Positions 50,326-62,165 of a DNA stretch of 64,000 nt are shown here, in pieces; the first letter of the stretch is position 1, and each line of letters opens with the position of its first letter. A program made the translations under genes and the position numbers. The stretch is from Schistosoma haematobium. Taxonomy: Eukaryota; Platyhelminthes; Trematoda; Strigeidida; Schistosomatidae. The stretch lies in assembly GCF_000699445.3 (NCBI RefSeq), contig NC_067201.1, forward strand, positions 20,749,001 to 20,813,000. The letters are read 5' to 3'. Under the pieces are notes generated by a model. That model was not told the origin of the DNA. It searched no databases and saw nothing but the letters and a program-made list of their open reading frames with translations.

Positions 50326-51464
50326 CTAACTCTTCGAGTAAACAGAAACACATGATTACTGGTGAGAAGTGGTTACAACAAAACAGAAACGGATACAACA
50401 GTTCAAAACGCAAGGCAATTAACGAAAAACATATCTAAAAAAATAAGGTATTGTTAGTAAGACAATTAGAAATACCATTTTTACTGTCAATTCAATTGTT
50501 GGTTTTCTTTGACCGCTCCTACAGGTATGAAACGTCGAGTAAACATCTATGATAAGTGAAACAAAATTTAGTCAATATCTACATCAGCAATATACACCGA
50601 TGGAGAGTTTTTCATCAAAATCGGACGAATACTAGATTATCATTTGGATAGGGAAAGATAATGAATGAATTTCCGAATAGGATAATGACTGAAGAGAGCA
50701 TAAGATAAGAGATTGCCTCAACTGACCTTATCCTCTGAGGAGGAAGGGATTTTATTCAAATCCACGACGGGAAATAATTAACTATGGTGATATGTCAAGA
50801 TAAATATCAAGCAAATATGAAGTTTTGGGACAATCCTGTCTGAGGTTATTGTTTATATTTTTATTGTACAATTATTAAATACTTCTGCATTTTTTGTATT
50901 CCCCTATTTGTAAGATTTTGTTACTGTTAATTTACTAAGCACCCATCACTTAGTCCTCTTCTTCTTACGGCGTGGCTTTACCCACATTGTAATTTCTTAA
51001 TTATGTTAATATGTGGTTGGAATTTTACCCCATTTTATGGTATGAGTGATTCAAAAATTTGAACTGTATACTTAGAGGTTGTTTGGTTGTTGAATTATTC
51101 TCTATTCTCGCTATAAGGCGAGTGAGAGTGGGAAACTGAATTCTGGACTAATGGTCGTTTAATGTTATTCTCGGCTGTTATCTCACATTAATCGTGCCAT
51201 TGGTACTAGAAAGACAAACTAGACGAGCTAATCAGTACTCAGACTAGATCAATACAACTGCTATCCTGTATTGCAGTTCAATCTCATGGACCTAAATAAC
51301 TAGACAAGAAAATTTGTTTATTTCCACCGCGAAACTATATAGACTTGAAAATTTAAAAATCTATGGTAGTTAGTTTATTCTTTAGTGTCCTCTGCTGAGT
51401 CTTATACAGTTATAGTCAACAAAGACATTGAACAAATTTCCATAGGTCCAAGTAATCTGTCCCC

Positions 51465-51965
51465 AAATGCCCTGGTACGGCAGAGAGTGGATAGAGTCAG
51501 CCCTACCTCTCGAAATCCCCTCACATGCCCACGCATATATAGCATCTGCCTGGGAAGTCCTATTCACTGCCTTCTCGTGGTATTACTGTTGTTTACGAAA
51601 TCGACAGAACAGAAAGCCAATGTCCGGTCCTTTAACCCGGTTGGTGGATATGGAGCATCTACCTAGGGGAGTTGGAGAACCTCATTCCAAACCAATAGTC
51701 CATATGGGCCCCAGGATCCTGAAGGAACAAATGGCATATGAACCAATTATTGGTCACCGGCTATCATGGGACTGAATGTCCTTACGTTCCTCCACTGCCT
51801 TGTGGATCAGATCTTCAGGTCGAAGGCTCCCGGTGTGGCCTCCTAAGAAAACCTCCTGCTTCGGTTTGGGCACCTGGGCAGTATCCAAGCCCTCATACAA
51901 ATCGAATGATTTATCTATCTGGTGCCTCCTTGTACTAATGTTTATGTGTTTACATAAATAGAAAT
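51465..51965 (+). mobile_element. Short non-autonomous LINE derivative
   Basis: CCCCAAATGCCCTGGTACGG start, CCTTTAACCCGGTTGGTGGA, GGTCACCGGCTATCATGGGA, CTAAGAAAACCTCCTGC, and TTTATGTGTTTACATAAAT end. Very similar to the copy at 60170. Confidence 0.8.
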
Positions 51966-52149
51966 AACATAAGTTATCTGCATATCATATCAATATAACG
52001 AGAGATAGTTAAGGAAACAATAGGAATATCAATGGAAATCTAAACATTAGATTGAAAAATACAAAGAATCGTTTTAGACACGAATAATTAAACCGTTAAC
52101 CATGATTTCGACCCCTAAAACTAATATAATATCCACAAAACCACCCTTC

Positions 52150-52545
52150 TCATATTAATGATCACATGCTCACTGGTGACTGTCTCCAAGAGTTATTTCC
52201 TGAAGTTCTAGTGAGAAGTAGTGATCAGTGGAGTTCAACCAGGTCTGTTGTGAGATAGTAACTCACTGAAGATATTGGTGGATGTGTGGCTCAATTTCGT
52301 GGATTGGTTGAAGTTAGACATTAACACCGTTGGATGCCGACTGGTTCAGTGGTCTAGTGGTAAAGCGGTCGCGTGCGAAACTGATAGGTCCTGTGTTCGA
52401 ATCTCACAAGGCGAGACCGTGGATGTGCACTGCCAAGGAGGAGTCCCACAGTAGGATGAAACGGCTATCCAGTGCTTTCAGATTTTCCGTGGTAGTCTAG
52501 TTTCAATTGACTCATGATCTCAACCATTGAAATTAACCAATATCT
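52150..52545 (+). mobile_element. Full-length SINE-H2 (insertion-type core)
   Basis: GCTCACTGGTGACTGTCTCC, GTTGAAGTTAGACATTAACA, A-box region GGTTCAGTGGTCTAGTGG, GTTCGAATCTCAC, ribozyme with CTGCCAAGGAGGAG core, and GACTCATGATCTCAACC end. Mirror-image twin of 41500-41915. Confidence 0.8.
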
Positions 52546-52609
52546 TTAAGACATAAAATGTATTCGGTAATTGACTAATTCATTATTTCTTGAGTGGGTA
52601 ATAATAATT

Positions 52610-52639
52610 TTGTTGTTGTTGTTGTTGTTGTTGTTGTTG
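52610..52639. repeat. (TTG)n microsatellite
   Basis: Ten TTG units. Confidence 0.9.
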
Positions 52640-53147
52640 AATGAATTGATTAACTCTTCAAATATTATTTATGTTCCATAGTAGCAAATACAAGAAAACT
52701 TAAATAAAATATACCCATTTAAAAAATAAGCCTACTGTAATTACAATCGAACGTGACAATTTTTTATGTTAAACAAATAAAAAATATGAAAGTATAGATA
52801 GACATATGGGTAGAGAACTGATTTGTTTATTAAGCCTTTATTGTGTACGTTATAATGTTGTATGTATGAAGGGAAAGATTGGTGAAATAAATAATTAAGG
52901 CAATATGTATAATTGAACACAAACACTAGTGTTTAGTGAGTTAGTTAATTAATTTGAACAATGTAAATAATAGTAATAAGTAACTAAATTTAATTTTTGT
53001 TGAGATCACGAACTGATCATTGTTAGACTATCGTTGAAAACTTGGACGGTCATTAACTCCTAGTATGGGACTCCTCTACAACGCTATGGTGATAAATTTA
53101 ATTTGTAGGGCTTTTTGAAATATCTCGTTTTAATTTACTATTATTAC

Positions 53148-53660
53148 TATTATTATTATTTAATTGGACACATACATATTGATACAAAAAGGCACCAAAT
53201 ACATATGCACCACAAAAGTCACTTGATCTATGAATGGGCTGTGATACTATCCGGGTGCCCAGACCGAAGCAGGTGGTTTTCTTAAGGAGCCACACCACGA
53301 GCCTTTGATCTAAAGGTTCGATCCACAAAGCAGTTTATCAACGTAAGAAGATGTAGTCCCATGGTAGTCGGTAATCATACGCCATTTGTTAATTCAGGAT
53401 ACTGGAGCCCATGTGAACCATTGGTTTGGAATCAGGGTTTCCCAACTTTCCTAGGTGGATCCTCCATATTCACCAACCCGGTTAAAGCATCAGGCATTCG
53501 CTTTTCGTCCTGTTAATCTCGTAAACAACATTTATGGTGAGAGAAGGCAATGAGTAGAACTTCCCTGTCAATGGCTGTATACCCGTGACCATGTGAGAGG
53601 ATTTCGAGAGGTAGAGCTGACTCTCCCCACCCTCAGTCGTAACAGGGGATTTAGGGGCGA
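53148..53660 (-). mobile_element. Short non-autonomous LINE derivative
   Basis: The reverse complement of the family: tail at 53148-53215 (ACACATACATATTGATACAA), then GTGATACTATCCGGGTGCCC, ACCATTGGTTTGG, GACTCTCCCCACCCTC. A SINE-H2 scrap precedes it (52995-53090). Confidence 0.75.
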
Positions 53661-53799
53661 CTGAATTTTGATCAGTCTTAGTTGGCAAATGTGCACCTTG
53701 TGAGAAATGACTCAATATAATCGATTTGTCAAAAATCTTGAGGTGGGTTGTGGCTAGCAGTAGAATCCTGGGTAAAGGACTCGCTAGCATAAGTGAATG

Positions 53800-53995
53800 A
53801 CTGTTTAGACTCAGTAGCCAAGTGGATAATGCGTTGAGCGTTTGGAGAGATATTTACTGAGTTCGGATCGGGAAGTGAAGATCAAAACACCAATTCCGGA
53901 ATGTAGATACATTCAGCTGATGGGTCTTAAATAGGACAAAACGCACATCTCGGATTCCACTGCTAGTCATACCCTATCTATTGTACATAAACTTT
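53800..53995 (+). mobile_element. Sm-alpha-like SINE (SINE-H1), near full length, inactive core
   Basis: Head GCCAAGTGGATAATGCGTTG, decayed B box, then ATTCAGCTGATGGGTCTTAA, ATAGGACAAAACGCAC and CTCGGATTCCACTGC. CTGATGGG and GACAAAAC both depart from the hammerhead core. Confidence 0.75.
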
Positions 53996-54269
53996 AAGAG
54001 GTTTCTATGAGAAATTCAATAGCTTTTCTCTTTGATGAATTCACTGATATACTTTTGATGACTGTTTCTAAATATTTATTTTATGATATTCTTACACAGC
54101 CTTAATTGTAAGCCCTGTCTTGCCATATCATCTTTCATGATTCATGTATGTTGATTCTAATCTATAACACATCTTAGTCATGTACATAATGATATCTACA
54201 AATTTTTATGTTTTACAACCTTGTATTTTGCTTACTTCACTCAACTATCCTTCTTGAAGTCCTAATTAA

Positions 54270-54670
54270 TTGAGCAACCATCTTCCATTGTACTGAGGTA
54301 GAAACCTGTCTCTACCCGACACGGATTAGCTCCATTGGTCACGGCTTCTCACTAGAACTCCGAGAATTCCCTCACGAAGCTAGTCATTGGTGAGCAGATG
54401 TTAATTATCAGTATAGGGGTTGTGGAGATTACTAAGTTTTTGATTGAGATCATGAGCCGATTGATGTTAAACCACCATTGAAAACCTGGAAGCACTGGAC
54501 GGCCCTGCGTTGGAATATCGCGAGCAAGATCGCGGATACATACTGCTGAGGAGTCCCAAAATGGGACGAAGCGGTCGTCCAGTGCTTCCAGGTTTCCAAC
54601 GTTGGTCTAACATCAATCGGTTCACGATCTCAATCAAAAACTTCATAATCTTCACAACCCCTATACTCCT
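54270..54670. mobile_element. SINE-H2 distal fragment plus fold-back copy
   Basis: 54270-54410 is a minus distal body (CACTAGAACTCCGAG and so on). 54413-54670 has inverted ends (AGTATAGGGGTTGTGGAGAT against CTTCACAACCCCTATACT). The plus ribozyme at about 54531-54590 has core CTGAGGAG and stem II but GAAG for GAAA. Confidence 0.7.
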
Positions 54671-55542
54671 AATTAAATGTTTAAGAATGTGACAGTTTGT
54701 ACGGTTTATTAATTGTTTACCTTCCTCATAGCCAACACGATTCAACTGCACTGGCCACAGCTTCATACTAAAAATCTGGGAATCTTATTTTGAAGCTAAT
54801 CCTAGTGGGGACATGATTTTTGAATCAAAAGCTATGGAGGAAACTATTCGACAATTCTTTAATTAGTTCCATCCAACAACAAAAAAAAAAGACACTAATC
54901 ATGGCAGAAGTTATAAACGCTTTGAATATATCAAAACTAATTCAAGTTTGCCAATCTATCAACTATTCTAGAAAAGAAACTAACTACATCTATGTTGAGG
55001 TTAATGTACAGTATAGGGATGAACAAACCAAAATCAAGAATGTGACTTTTACAGTATTACACAAAATCCAAATATCACTTATGATGATCAATAAAAATAT
55101 CCGTCAGGACATATTTCTATGTAGTTGATTTTATTTAATCTCCAAGCTGATTAACCTGTTAGAAAACTTTTAATCGATTTATTAAATATATAAAATTCCT
55201 GTAATAATAATAATATATTCTTCTCTATAAATTATCCATTAACAAAGTATGCTTTGTGATTGGTCAAGAAATGTTTGAAAATCCTTCGAGATCATTTCTC
55301 TATCCATTTATTGAATGAATGATACATGTAAGAATATAATTTTCATTGAAGATTTAGTCGAATACTAAAAACTTTAATTTAATTGTCTTTTACATTTGGT
55401 AATTTGTGATGAGTTACAAGGATGTGTTCATAAAAGATATGTACATAGCATCAAATAAACGAGAAAATGCTAGATATTGCAATTTATTAGACAGTAGTTA
55501 CCTCTACACTTATACATTTGCACATCATTCACATTATGAGAT

Positions 55543-56010
55543 TTATTTATTTATTTTAACACATAGATATTGGTACAAGGAGGAACCAAATAGATACGCG
55601 TCACATAAATCATTCGATTTGTGTGAGGGTTGTGATACTGCCCGGGTTCCCAAACCGAAGCAGGTGGTTTTCTTAGGGGGCCACACCCGGAGACTTCGAC
55701 TTGAAGGTCTGATCCATAAGGCAGTGGAACATCGTAAGGAGATGCAGTCCCATGGAAGCCGGTGACCAACAATTGGTTCATACACCATTTGTTCCCTCAG
55801 GATACTGGAGCTAATGTGCACCATTAGTTTGGAAACCGGTTAAAGCGCCGGACATTCGCTTTTCGTCCTCTCATTTTCGTAAAAAGCACCCCCGCCACGA
55901 GAAGGTAGCGAGTAGGACTTCCGTGGCAGAGGCTATATACGCGTGGCCGTGTGAGAGCATTTCGAGAGGGAAAGAGGACTCTCCCCACTCTCTAACGTAC
56001 CAGGGCTATA
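55543..56010 (-). mobile_element. Short non-autonomous LINE derivative
   Basis: Reverse complement copy, tail at 55543-55610, CCGAAGCAGGTGGTTTTCTT, ACCATTAGTTTGGAAACCGG, CTCTCCCCACTCTC at the far end. The 119-codon frame at 55406-55765 and the 93-codon frame on the other strand fall inside it and are not genes. Confidence 0.8.
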
Positions 56011-56346
56011 AACGTAGTTTGTGTTGCCTTAATATTCTACAATTATATTTGACTTAAGTTATTATAAGATATGGCTAAGAGTAGAAGTTAGTAATGATTC
56101 CACATTCTTTATAAAAGATGAATTTATTTTGGTTATATTGATGATACACAATCTTTAACTGTTCATTTTTTTTAATCTAAACTATTTTTATGTTAATTGT
56201 GTGGGCCAATCTATTAGGTGTATTACTGTACTAGAATGTTATAATTAATTAACCAAATAATTATAAATGAATGTTGATATTTTTATATGACATATTTCTA
56301 TTTATCATTAATACTCGCTAGATGCGTTGAACGGTATTACTTCAAA

Positions 56347-56487
56347 AGCAAAGATGGATATTGGCTAACAGTAGGATCCAGGACGCGTGTTTCGTCCTAT
56401 TTGGAACTCGTCAGCTGGATGTAACTCCATCTCAGGACGAAACATGTGTTAAACTGGATTCCACTGCTAGCCACTATCCATCTTTGT
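56347..56487. mobile_element. Sm-alpha-like SINE, compact fold-back dimer
   Basis: Arms 56347-56398 and 56434-56487 are inverted copies of the ribozyme 3' half plus the CCACTATCCATCTTTG tail, with only about 35 bp between. Parallel to the copy at 459-682. Confidence 0.8.
56366..56424 (-). ncRNA. Hammerhead ribozyme, Sm-alpha class, intact core
   Basis: Minus strand: ACATCCAG, CTGACGA, stem II GTTC/GGAC (one G-U pair), GAAA, ACGCGTC, then CTGGATCC. Stem I ATCCAG/CTGGAT is fully paired and the triplet is GTC. All invariant residues are present (position 7 is C). The neighbouring inverted arm could compete by pairing with it. Confidence 0.7.
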
Positions 56488-56689
56488 TTATAAAGCTTGT
56501 GAATTAAGGCAATACCAAGGCAATCCGCACGGTATGCACGTATGCCAGTAACAGACTGATCAATTGCAGTTTTAAACCTCAATGGGAATATTCAAGCAAA
56601 CAATACCAAGTGAAGGTATAACTTCAAAATAACGATACCAAAGAGAGAGAAGACATGTGATGAACTTCATCTTTCAATTTATAAATGTA

Positions 56690-57000
56690 GAATTGCATCA
56701 GAGTAAAGTTTTGTGCAGATTGTAGAATTTTCATCGTCTAAAGCACGAATTATAGGGGGGGGGTGAGACAGTTATCCACTCCAGTAAATGGAAGATAGTC
56801 TTCCACTATTAAATCCCAGGTCACTGGCCTAGAGGTTAGGTGTTCGTATGAGAAACCGAAATTCTTAAGTTTGATTCTTTATAACCGGGTTATGGATGTA
56901 CATTGGTGAGGAGTCCCATACTAGAATGGAACAGCTGTCTATTGATTCCTGGTTTTTAATGATAGTCTAGCTAAAATCAGTTCGTGATTTAGGCTATGAA
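56690..57000 (+). mobile_element. Degraded SINE-H2 copy
   Basis: CCTAGAGGTTAGGTGTTCG, AGTTTGATTCTTT, then CATTGGTGAGGAGTCCCATA, CTAGAATGGAACAGC. The core has TGGTGAGGAG and GGAAC, so it is inactive. It includes a G8 run at 56756. Confidence 0.6.
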
Positions 57001-57029
57001 AATAATTATATCATTTGAATTATTTAACG

Positions 57030-57495
57030 AGTTCGCTCTTCCTCTAGAAATGCTCTCACATGGTCACGTATATACAGCCACTGACAGGGAAGTTGTACTC
57101 ACTGCCTTCTCTCGTCAGAAGTGTTGTTTACAAAATTGAGAGGGAGAAAAGCGAATGTTCTTTGTCTTAACTTGGTTGGTGAATATGGAGGATCCACCTA
57201 GGGAAGTTGGAAAACCTCCATTGCAAACCAATGGTGCACGAACTTATTGATTACTGACTACCATGGAACTGCATCTCCTAACATTATTTCATTGCTTTAT
57301 GGATTAGACCTTCAGGTCAAAGGCTTGTGGTGTGGCCCCTCAGTAAAACCATCTGCTTCGGTTTGAACACCCTGGCAGTGCTTCAGCCCTCACACAGATC
57401 AATGATAACTATTACTGGCCTCATTGTTATTGTGTGGCGCATATTTATTTGGTGCCTTCTTATACCAATGCTCATGTATTCAAATAAGTAATTAA
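57030..57495 (+). mobile_element. Short non-autonomous LINE derivative, 5'-truncated
   Basis: TAGAAATGCTCTCACATGG to GCTCATGTATTCAAATAAG, with GATTACTGACTACCATGGA and CATCTGCTTCGGTTTG. More diverged than the other copies. Confidence 0.7.
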
Positions 57496-57689
57496 TCATA
57501 AACATGATTTAACCCGTATAAGATAATCATTATTTTAGTTAGATGCTAAAAATCGATATACCAGTAAAACGGATTTATCATAAACAGCTCTTACTTCTAA
57601 TTAATTCATTCACCGGGTACTTGAGGTTATGAGCCACACACTATAAATGTGAGAGCTAATGATGATACTCGGTTGCTGAAATTGAAGCC

Positions 57690-57775
57690 AGTGGCCACGG
57701 AGTTCGAACCTCAAACTGACAGGTTGAAAGTTAAATGCCTTAGTCACTAAGTCATAGCTTTATTCTAAACAGTTT
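57690..57775 (-). repeat. tRNA-like fragment (SINE head)
   Basis: The minus strand reads TGACTTAGTGACTAAGGC (A-box-like) and GAGGTTCGAACTCCG (B-box). The anticodon arm does not fold convincingly. Confidence 0.4.
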
Positions 57776-58249
57776 ATTACTAACTGTATATTATTTCTTT
57801 ACGACCGTAAAACACACGTATTTCATCTTTGATACGTCACCGAATGAATTTCTTAATGAAGAAAACAACTCAAGGTCCTGCTGGATAAAATATCTTTGGA
57901 TCACTTCAATGTCCATTTTTCAGTTTACTTGCTCCAGTGGAGCACGTCATATAGATTAAAAAAGTGTGAACTTGGTAAAATAATATTCGAACACTACCCG
58001 TACATGACCATCTAAAACGGGAGTAAAAATCGATCAACATCTTTATTCTGATTGATAGTAATTGATTAACGACTAGAAATTATTGGTTCACTATTATTAA
58101 GTAATCAAAAAATTAGTTTTGCTTAGCTAAACTTTAATATGTACAGTTAAAAATAAGCTATTTTAATTAATTTTATAGAGCCCACTTCATCACTCTTTTT
58201 CATGTCGAAGTTTATTGTAAAAGTGGGCGACATTCCAAGTAATTTTCAT

Positions 58250-58490
58250 GAAACCACTATTTGTGGAGATTGTAATATTTTTACAGTTGAATTGATAAGT
58301 CAATCTAAGCTAAACTACCATTGAAAACCTGGAAGCACTAAACAGCCCGGGTTTCAGTCTCACGTACAAGACTGTGGATGCGCACTTCTGAGGAGTCCCA
58401 CACTAGGACGAAACAGCCATCCAGTGCATCCAGGTTTCCAATGGTGATCTAGCTTAGATTGATTCGTGAATTCAACTATTAAGTAATTTT
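58250..58490. mobile_element. SINE-H2 copy, fold-back form
   Basis: Left end TGGAGATTGTAATATTTTTA and right end inverted around 58440-58490. The plus ribozyme at about 58381-58428 keeps CTGAGGAG, GTCC/GGAC and GAAAC, but the base pair next to the core is lost (GCACTT against CAGTGC) and the triplet is ATC. Confidence 0.7.
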
Positions 58491-58676
58491 TTTCATTCTT
58501 TATAAACAGAAGTGTAGAATCATGAGTTATGAAAACAAATAAGAAACTCGAAACAACTGAAGAACAAATAACATTGAATATATACATATATTAGAAAATA
58601 ATAAAGTCAATAATAAGTCAATAAAATAATCCTATGATCACAGTGTATTGTAAAACATAGGATCTATGTGTTTATA

Positions 58677-59175
58677 TGTTATGCCCCGATAAGCATAATG
58701 AATGGTAACTTTTGGGATGCATTTATGGACCAATACTAGACGTATATTTTTATTGTATAATTGTTAAATAACTAAACTATACATATTCGTGTCCCTCTTA
58801 TTATGAGCTCTATTTTGACCTATAAACTATTATTATACGACTTACCATTCTTGAGTTATGTCTGGTCTATCAATTACTACCTCTCACACTCACAGCCACT
58901 TTTGCCTAAATCTTGTACAAATGTTGTTTCCTATTTCATGGTACGATGTGGTCTGTTTGGTTGGTATATAAACCCAGTATGCTTGAAATACATGATTCAA
59001 ATCACAGAGGCTGGGATTGGTGTTCTGGTCTAGGTGGGAGGCAGGACCAATAAAGACTGTAGACTGCTCGCACATGTTTTACTCGTCCTTGGTCCGGTCG
59101 ATAATTCACTGCCCTCTAATTGGCGGTATCATTACGTTATACATTAACAAAACACACTGGCCACAAGTTATAACA
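58677..59175 (+). mobile_element. Solo LTR of an LTR retrotransposon
   Basis: Begins TGTTATGCC and ends GTTATAACA, with short inverted ends (TGTTAT/ATAACA) and the TG...CA rule satisfied. It is flanked by identical 5-bp direct repeats TTATA (58672-58676 and 59176-59180), the expected target duplication. A TATA-like TATATAAACC at about 58965 and an AATAAA at about 59049 lie in forward order. No gag/pol follows, so this is a solo LTR left by recombination. Family not assigned. Confidence 0.82.
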
Positions 59176-59324
59176 TTATATAGGCATGGAATTACTTAAA
59201 ATCAACCAAGTTCTTTTTTTTGTATCCTAAAAGTGTTTAATGTTTTTTTAATTTTTACACCGAATGTATACACAGAAACCAAATAAAATGATAAATTCAT
59301 TTTGTATTGTTTGTTTGTATCTGA

Positions 59325-59505
59325 TTATCAGGATTCAGCAGCTAAGTGGATAACGTGATGGCGTTTGGAGCGAACGGTACTGAGTTCGAGTCCAGGAGTA
59401 AATATCAACTATGGGATACAGGTATACCCAGCTGATGAGTCCCAAACAAGACGAAACGCGTGTCTTGGATTCCACTGCTAGCCACCGTCCATCTTTGCTT
59501 ATAAA
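59325..59505 (+). mobile_element. Sm-alpha-like SINE (SINE-H1), full length
   Basis: A-box region AGCTAAGTGGATAACGTG, B-box GAGTTCGAGTCC, spacer, ribozyme, then CCACTGCTAGCCACCGTCC and ATCTTTGC. The best-preserved copy of this family here. Confidence 0.88.
59419..59478 (+). ncRNA. Hammerhead ribozyme, Sm-alpha class, intact core
   Basis: ACAGGTATACCCAG, CTGATGA, stem II GTC/GAC (a fourth pair is a C-A mismatch), GAAA, CGCGTGTC, TTGGATTCCACTG. The inner stem I is CCAG/TTGG with one G-U pair and the outer CAG/CTG pairing that closes the internal loop is kept. Same architecture as the known Schistosoma ribozyme. Antisense to PKG. Confidence 0.82.
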
Positions 59506-60169
59506 TAAAACGTTATATTCTATGGGGAAAACATTCGACTATTTATTTAAATGGCTTATGAAAGATATAATTCTTCGCCGATAAACTGTACAAAACCAGA
59601 GAACACCATACATGGTTTTTACGAATCTTGGGACTTGGAACAATAACAATCATAATTCTACTCAATATTGTAAACTTTATTACAACATGGAATTCCCAAT
59701 ACTAATTGTGTACTATCATAACAAATCTCTGTACACCATCCATGCAGAAATTATATTTGGTAACTATTCTTTCAGTTGTTAGTACCTACCATTCATTTAG
59801 TCATGAAAATTTTCTACCAGTTTAGCTGTTACAACAATTTCTTGGAGGGGGTAAAATGTGTAAAATTCAATACATGTTCCAGGTATTTTTTAAACGAGAT
59901 ATACAAGGAGTAAAATGTCAACAAATGTAGTACTTTTGTTTAACGTTTTCCAGTATTTAGTATTGCAATAATTTGTAAATCTTTTACAACAGGACGCAAA
60001 TATATGCACATTTAACATTCATTATCATTCAGTTCAAACAAGTATATACCAGAAATGTCAATTGAAACTTTTTGTACATTTGAAAAATAGATGATCTATA
60101 TGGTATTTCCAAACATTTTCCCCTTCATTTAGCGGGTGAAATACTCTTGACTAAGGTACCTGAAAAGTG

Positions 60170-60695
60170 CCCCCAAATGCCCTGGTATGGCAGAGAGTGG
60201 GGAGAGTCAGCCCTACCTCTCGAAATCTCCTCACATGCCCACGCATATATAGCATCTGCCTGGGAAGTTCTATTCACTGCCTTCTCGTGGCATTACTGTT
60301 GTTTACGAACTTGACAGAATAGAAAGCCAATGTCCGGTCCTTTAACCCGGTTGGTGGATACGAAAGATCCACCTAGGGGAGTTGGAAAACCCTAATCCCA
60401 AATCAACAGTGCACATGAGGCCCAGTATCCTGAGGGAACAAATGGTGTATGAACCAATTGTTGGTCACCGGCTTCCATGGGACTGCATCTCCTTACGATG
60501 TTCCACTGCCTTATGGATCAGACCTTCAAGTCGAAGTCTCCGGGTGTGGCCCCCTAAGAAAACCACCTGCTTCGGTTTGGGAACCCGGGCAGTATCACAA
60601 CCCTCACACACATGTTAAATGAGATTTGTGTGGCGCATATGTATTTGGTTCCTCCTTGTACCAATATCTATTTGTTAAAATAAAATAAATAAAAA
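60170..60695 (+). mobile_element. Short non-autonomous LINE derivative
   Basis: CCCCAAATGCCCTGGTATGG to ATCTATTTGTTAAAATAAA, full length, with CCTTTAACCCGGTTGGTGGA and CTAAGAAAACCACCTGC. Followed by (AAAT)n. Confidence 0.8.
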
Positions 60696-62007
60696 ACCTG
60701 AAAAGTAGACTGGGTTAGAAATGATTTTGAGCCTCAGGTAGTGTGAGTTCAGTTCCCCAGGGACATCTATTGGAGACCAGTCATACACTGTCTTTTTATT
60801 AGTATTTTTAATTGATTCAGCTATTCATTTTCAAGCCCTTGCCGCTAATGACGGAAATCCGTGGGGCAAAGTGTGGTGTATTATTTTAAAGGTTGACCTT
60901 TTCTAACCCTCTCCTTTTTGTCGTAAGAAGGCAGCGTCGCTGATATTGGTTGTCTGGAGGAAACACTTTACTACAATCACGACTAAGTACGGCTGGCAGT
61001 ACAAATTTGTCTTCGGGTCATGAGTTTGGTATTTTCAGTGTTATCACTCTCCAAGCGACCTGCCTGATATGATGAGATCTGTAGAAATAAGTGTTCCAAT
61101 CAAGATAGCTCAAATGGGTCACTACTGTATGCATACTAGACCACCATGTCAAGGTAGCATTTATGCAAATTGGCAAAAACCAGATGAGCTTTCTCTCAAT
61201 TTAAGTCAGATTTTCTTCAGACACCGGCCCACCAAGGGTAGTGAAAAACCCACCCCCTTATGATCACCCCATCCATGACGTAGAACAGATTTCAAACGAC
61301 ATTTTCCATTCAGAAAGGAAGAAATGCAACTGAAGTATTCTTAGATAGCGTTTAGGAGACTGTATTTTAATTGTATCTTCACGTACATCTACATAGTCCA
61401 AGTCAACGAAAGTGCCCTAATGTAGATGATTCTTTGAAGCGTCGGATCTTAAACGAGCCACCTCTGAGAATATATCTATGACAAGATGGTGTTTTTAACA
61501 TTGACCCTGAAGTAAAAGAATAGAGTTACAGTCGGACGTTGGAAGACATGCGTATATATTGGGCAATCTAATACAAAGTGCGCGGACTAAATGTATCCAC
61601 CGTTAAGTCGAAAAACTAACTGGTCATTTCAGATTTACTGTACCAAATCTTCATTTAAGCAGTATTAGGTGGTTTTCACAAACAAATTTCTGTCTTGTAG
61701 ACGAAACTAAGTCCCAATTTCAACAATCTAAACGATAATATTAGATAATCATTTTTATAAACCTCTAGAATTCAATCGACCGAGGTTTACTTCTCTCTAT
61801 CGACTTTCAGAGTTGAAGATCCAATATCGTGCACTTATTCAAACTAATCAATTTAACAAAATGTGAATAATAATACTCAACAAATCTACTCTTTGAGGAC
61901 TTCAATAAATTCATATGTCCAAGTATATCTAAAACACTTTATTTACAGAAAATCTTATTGTTAAAATATACAACCTATTGAGATTAGATGGTGGTTGGAG
62001 GTAGTCA

Positions 62008-62067
62008 ACAGGAAACCCTGGACCCGGGTTTCGTGCTACTTGGCACTCGTCAGCAAGGTGTACCTGT
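62008..62067 (-). ncRNA. Hammerhead ribozyme, SINE-H3 class, intact
   Basis: Minus strand: ACAGG, internal loop TAC, ACCTTG, core CTGACGA, stem II GTGC/GCAC with a CAAGTA loop, GAAA, CCCGG, triplet GTC, CAGGGT, loop TT, CCTGT. Every stem pairs: inner stem I six pairs with one G-U, outer stem I five pairs, stem II four pairs. The stem I internal loop facing a six-base stem II loop matches the loop-loop contact layout of the natural schistosome ribozyme. Confidence 0.85.
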
Positions 62068-62165
62068 AATCTTGAGGGAACTGGTGCTCCCTGGCGGATT
62101 CGATCTCGTGTCACCCAGCTTCACAGTCAGAGACGTTACCATTGAGCTATCCGAGCCGTGACTGA
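62008..62165 (-). mobile_element. Third-class ribozyme SINE (SINE-H3), intact
   Basis: The minus strand starts with a tRNA-like head, CGGATAGCTCAATGGTAACG (A box) and GAGATCGAATCC (B box), then CAGGGAGCACCAGTTCCC, then the ribozyme. Other copies: degraded at 7075-7190. Confidence 0.8.

Noticed and set aside
55406..55824. Open frames of 119, 93 and 76 codons on both strands
   Set aside because: They sit in a short LINE derivative, and the same peptides recur at 60382-60618 from another copy.
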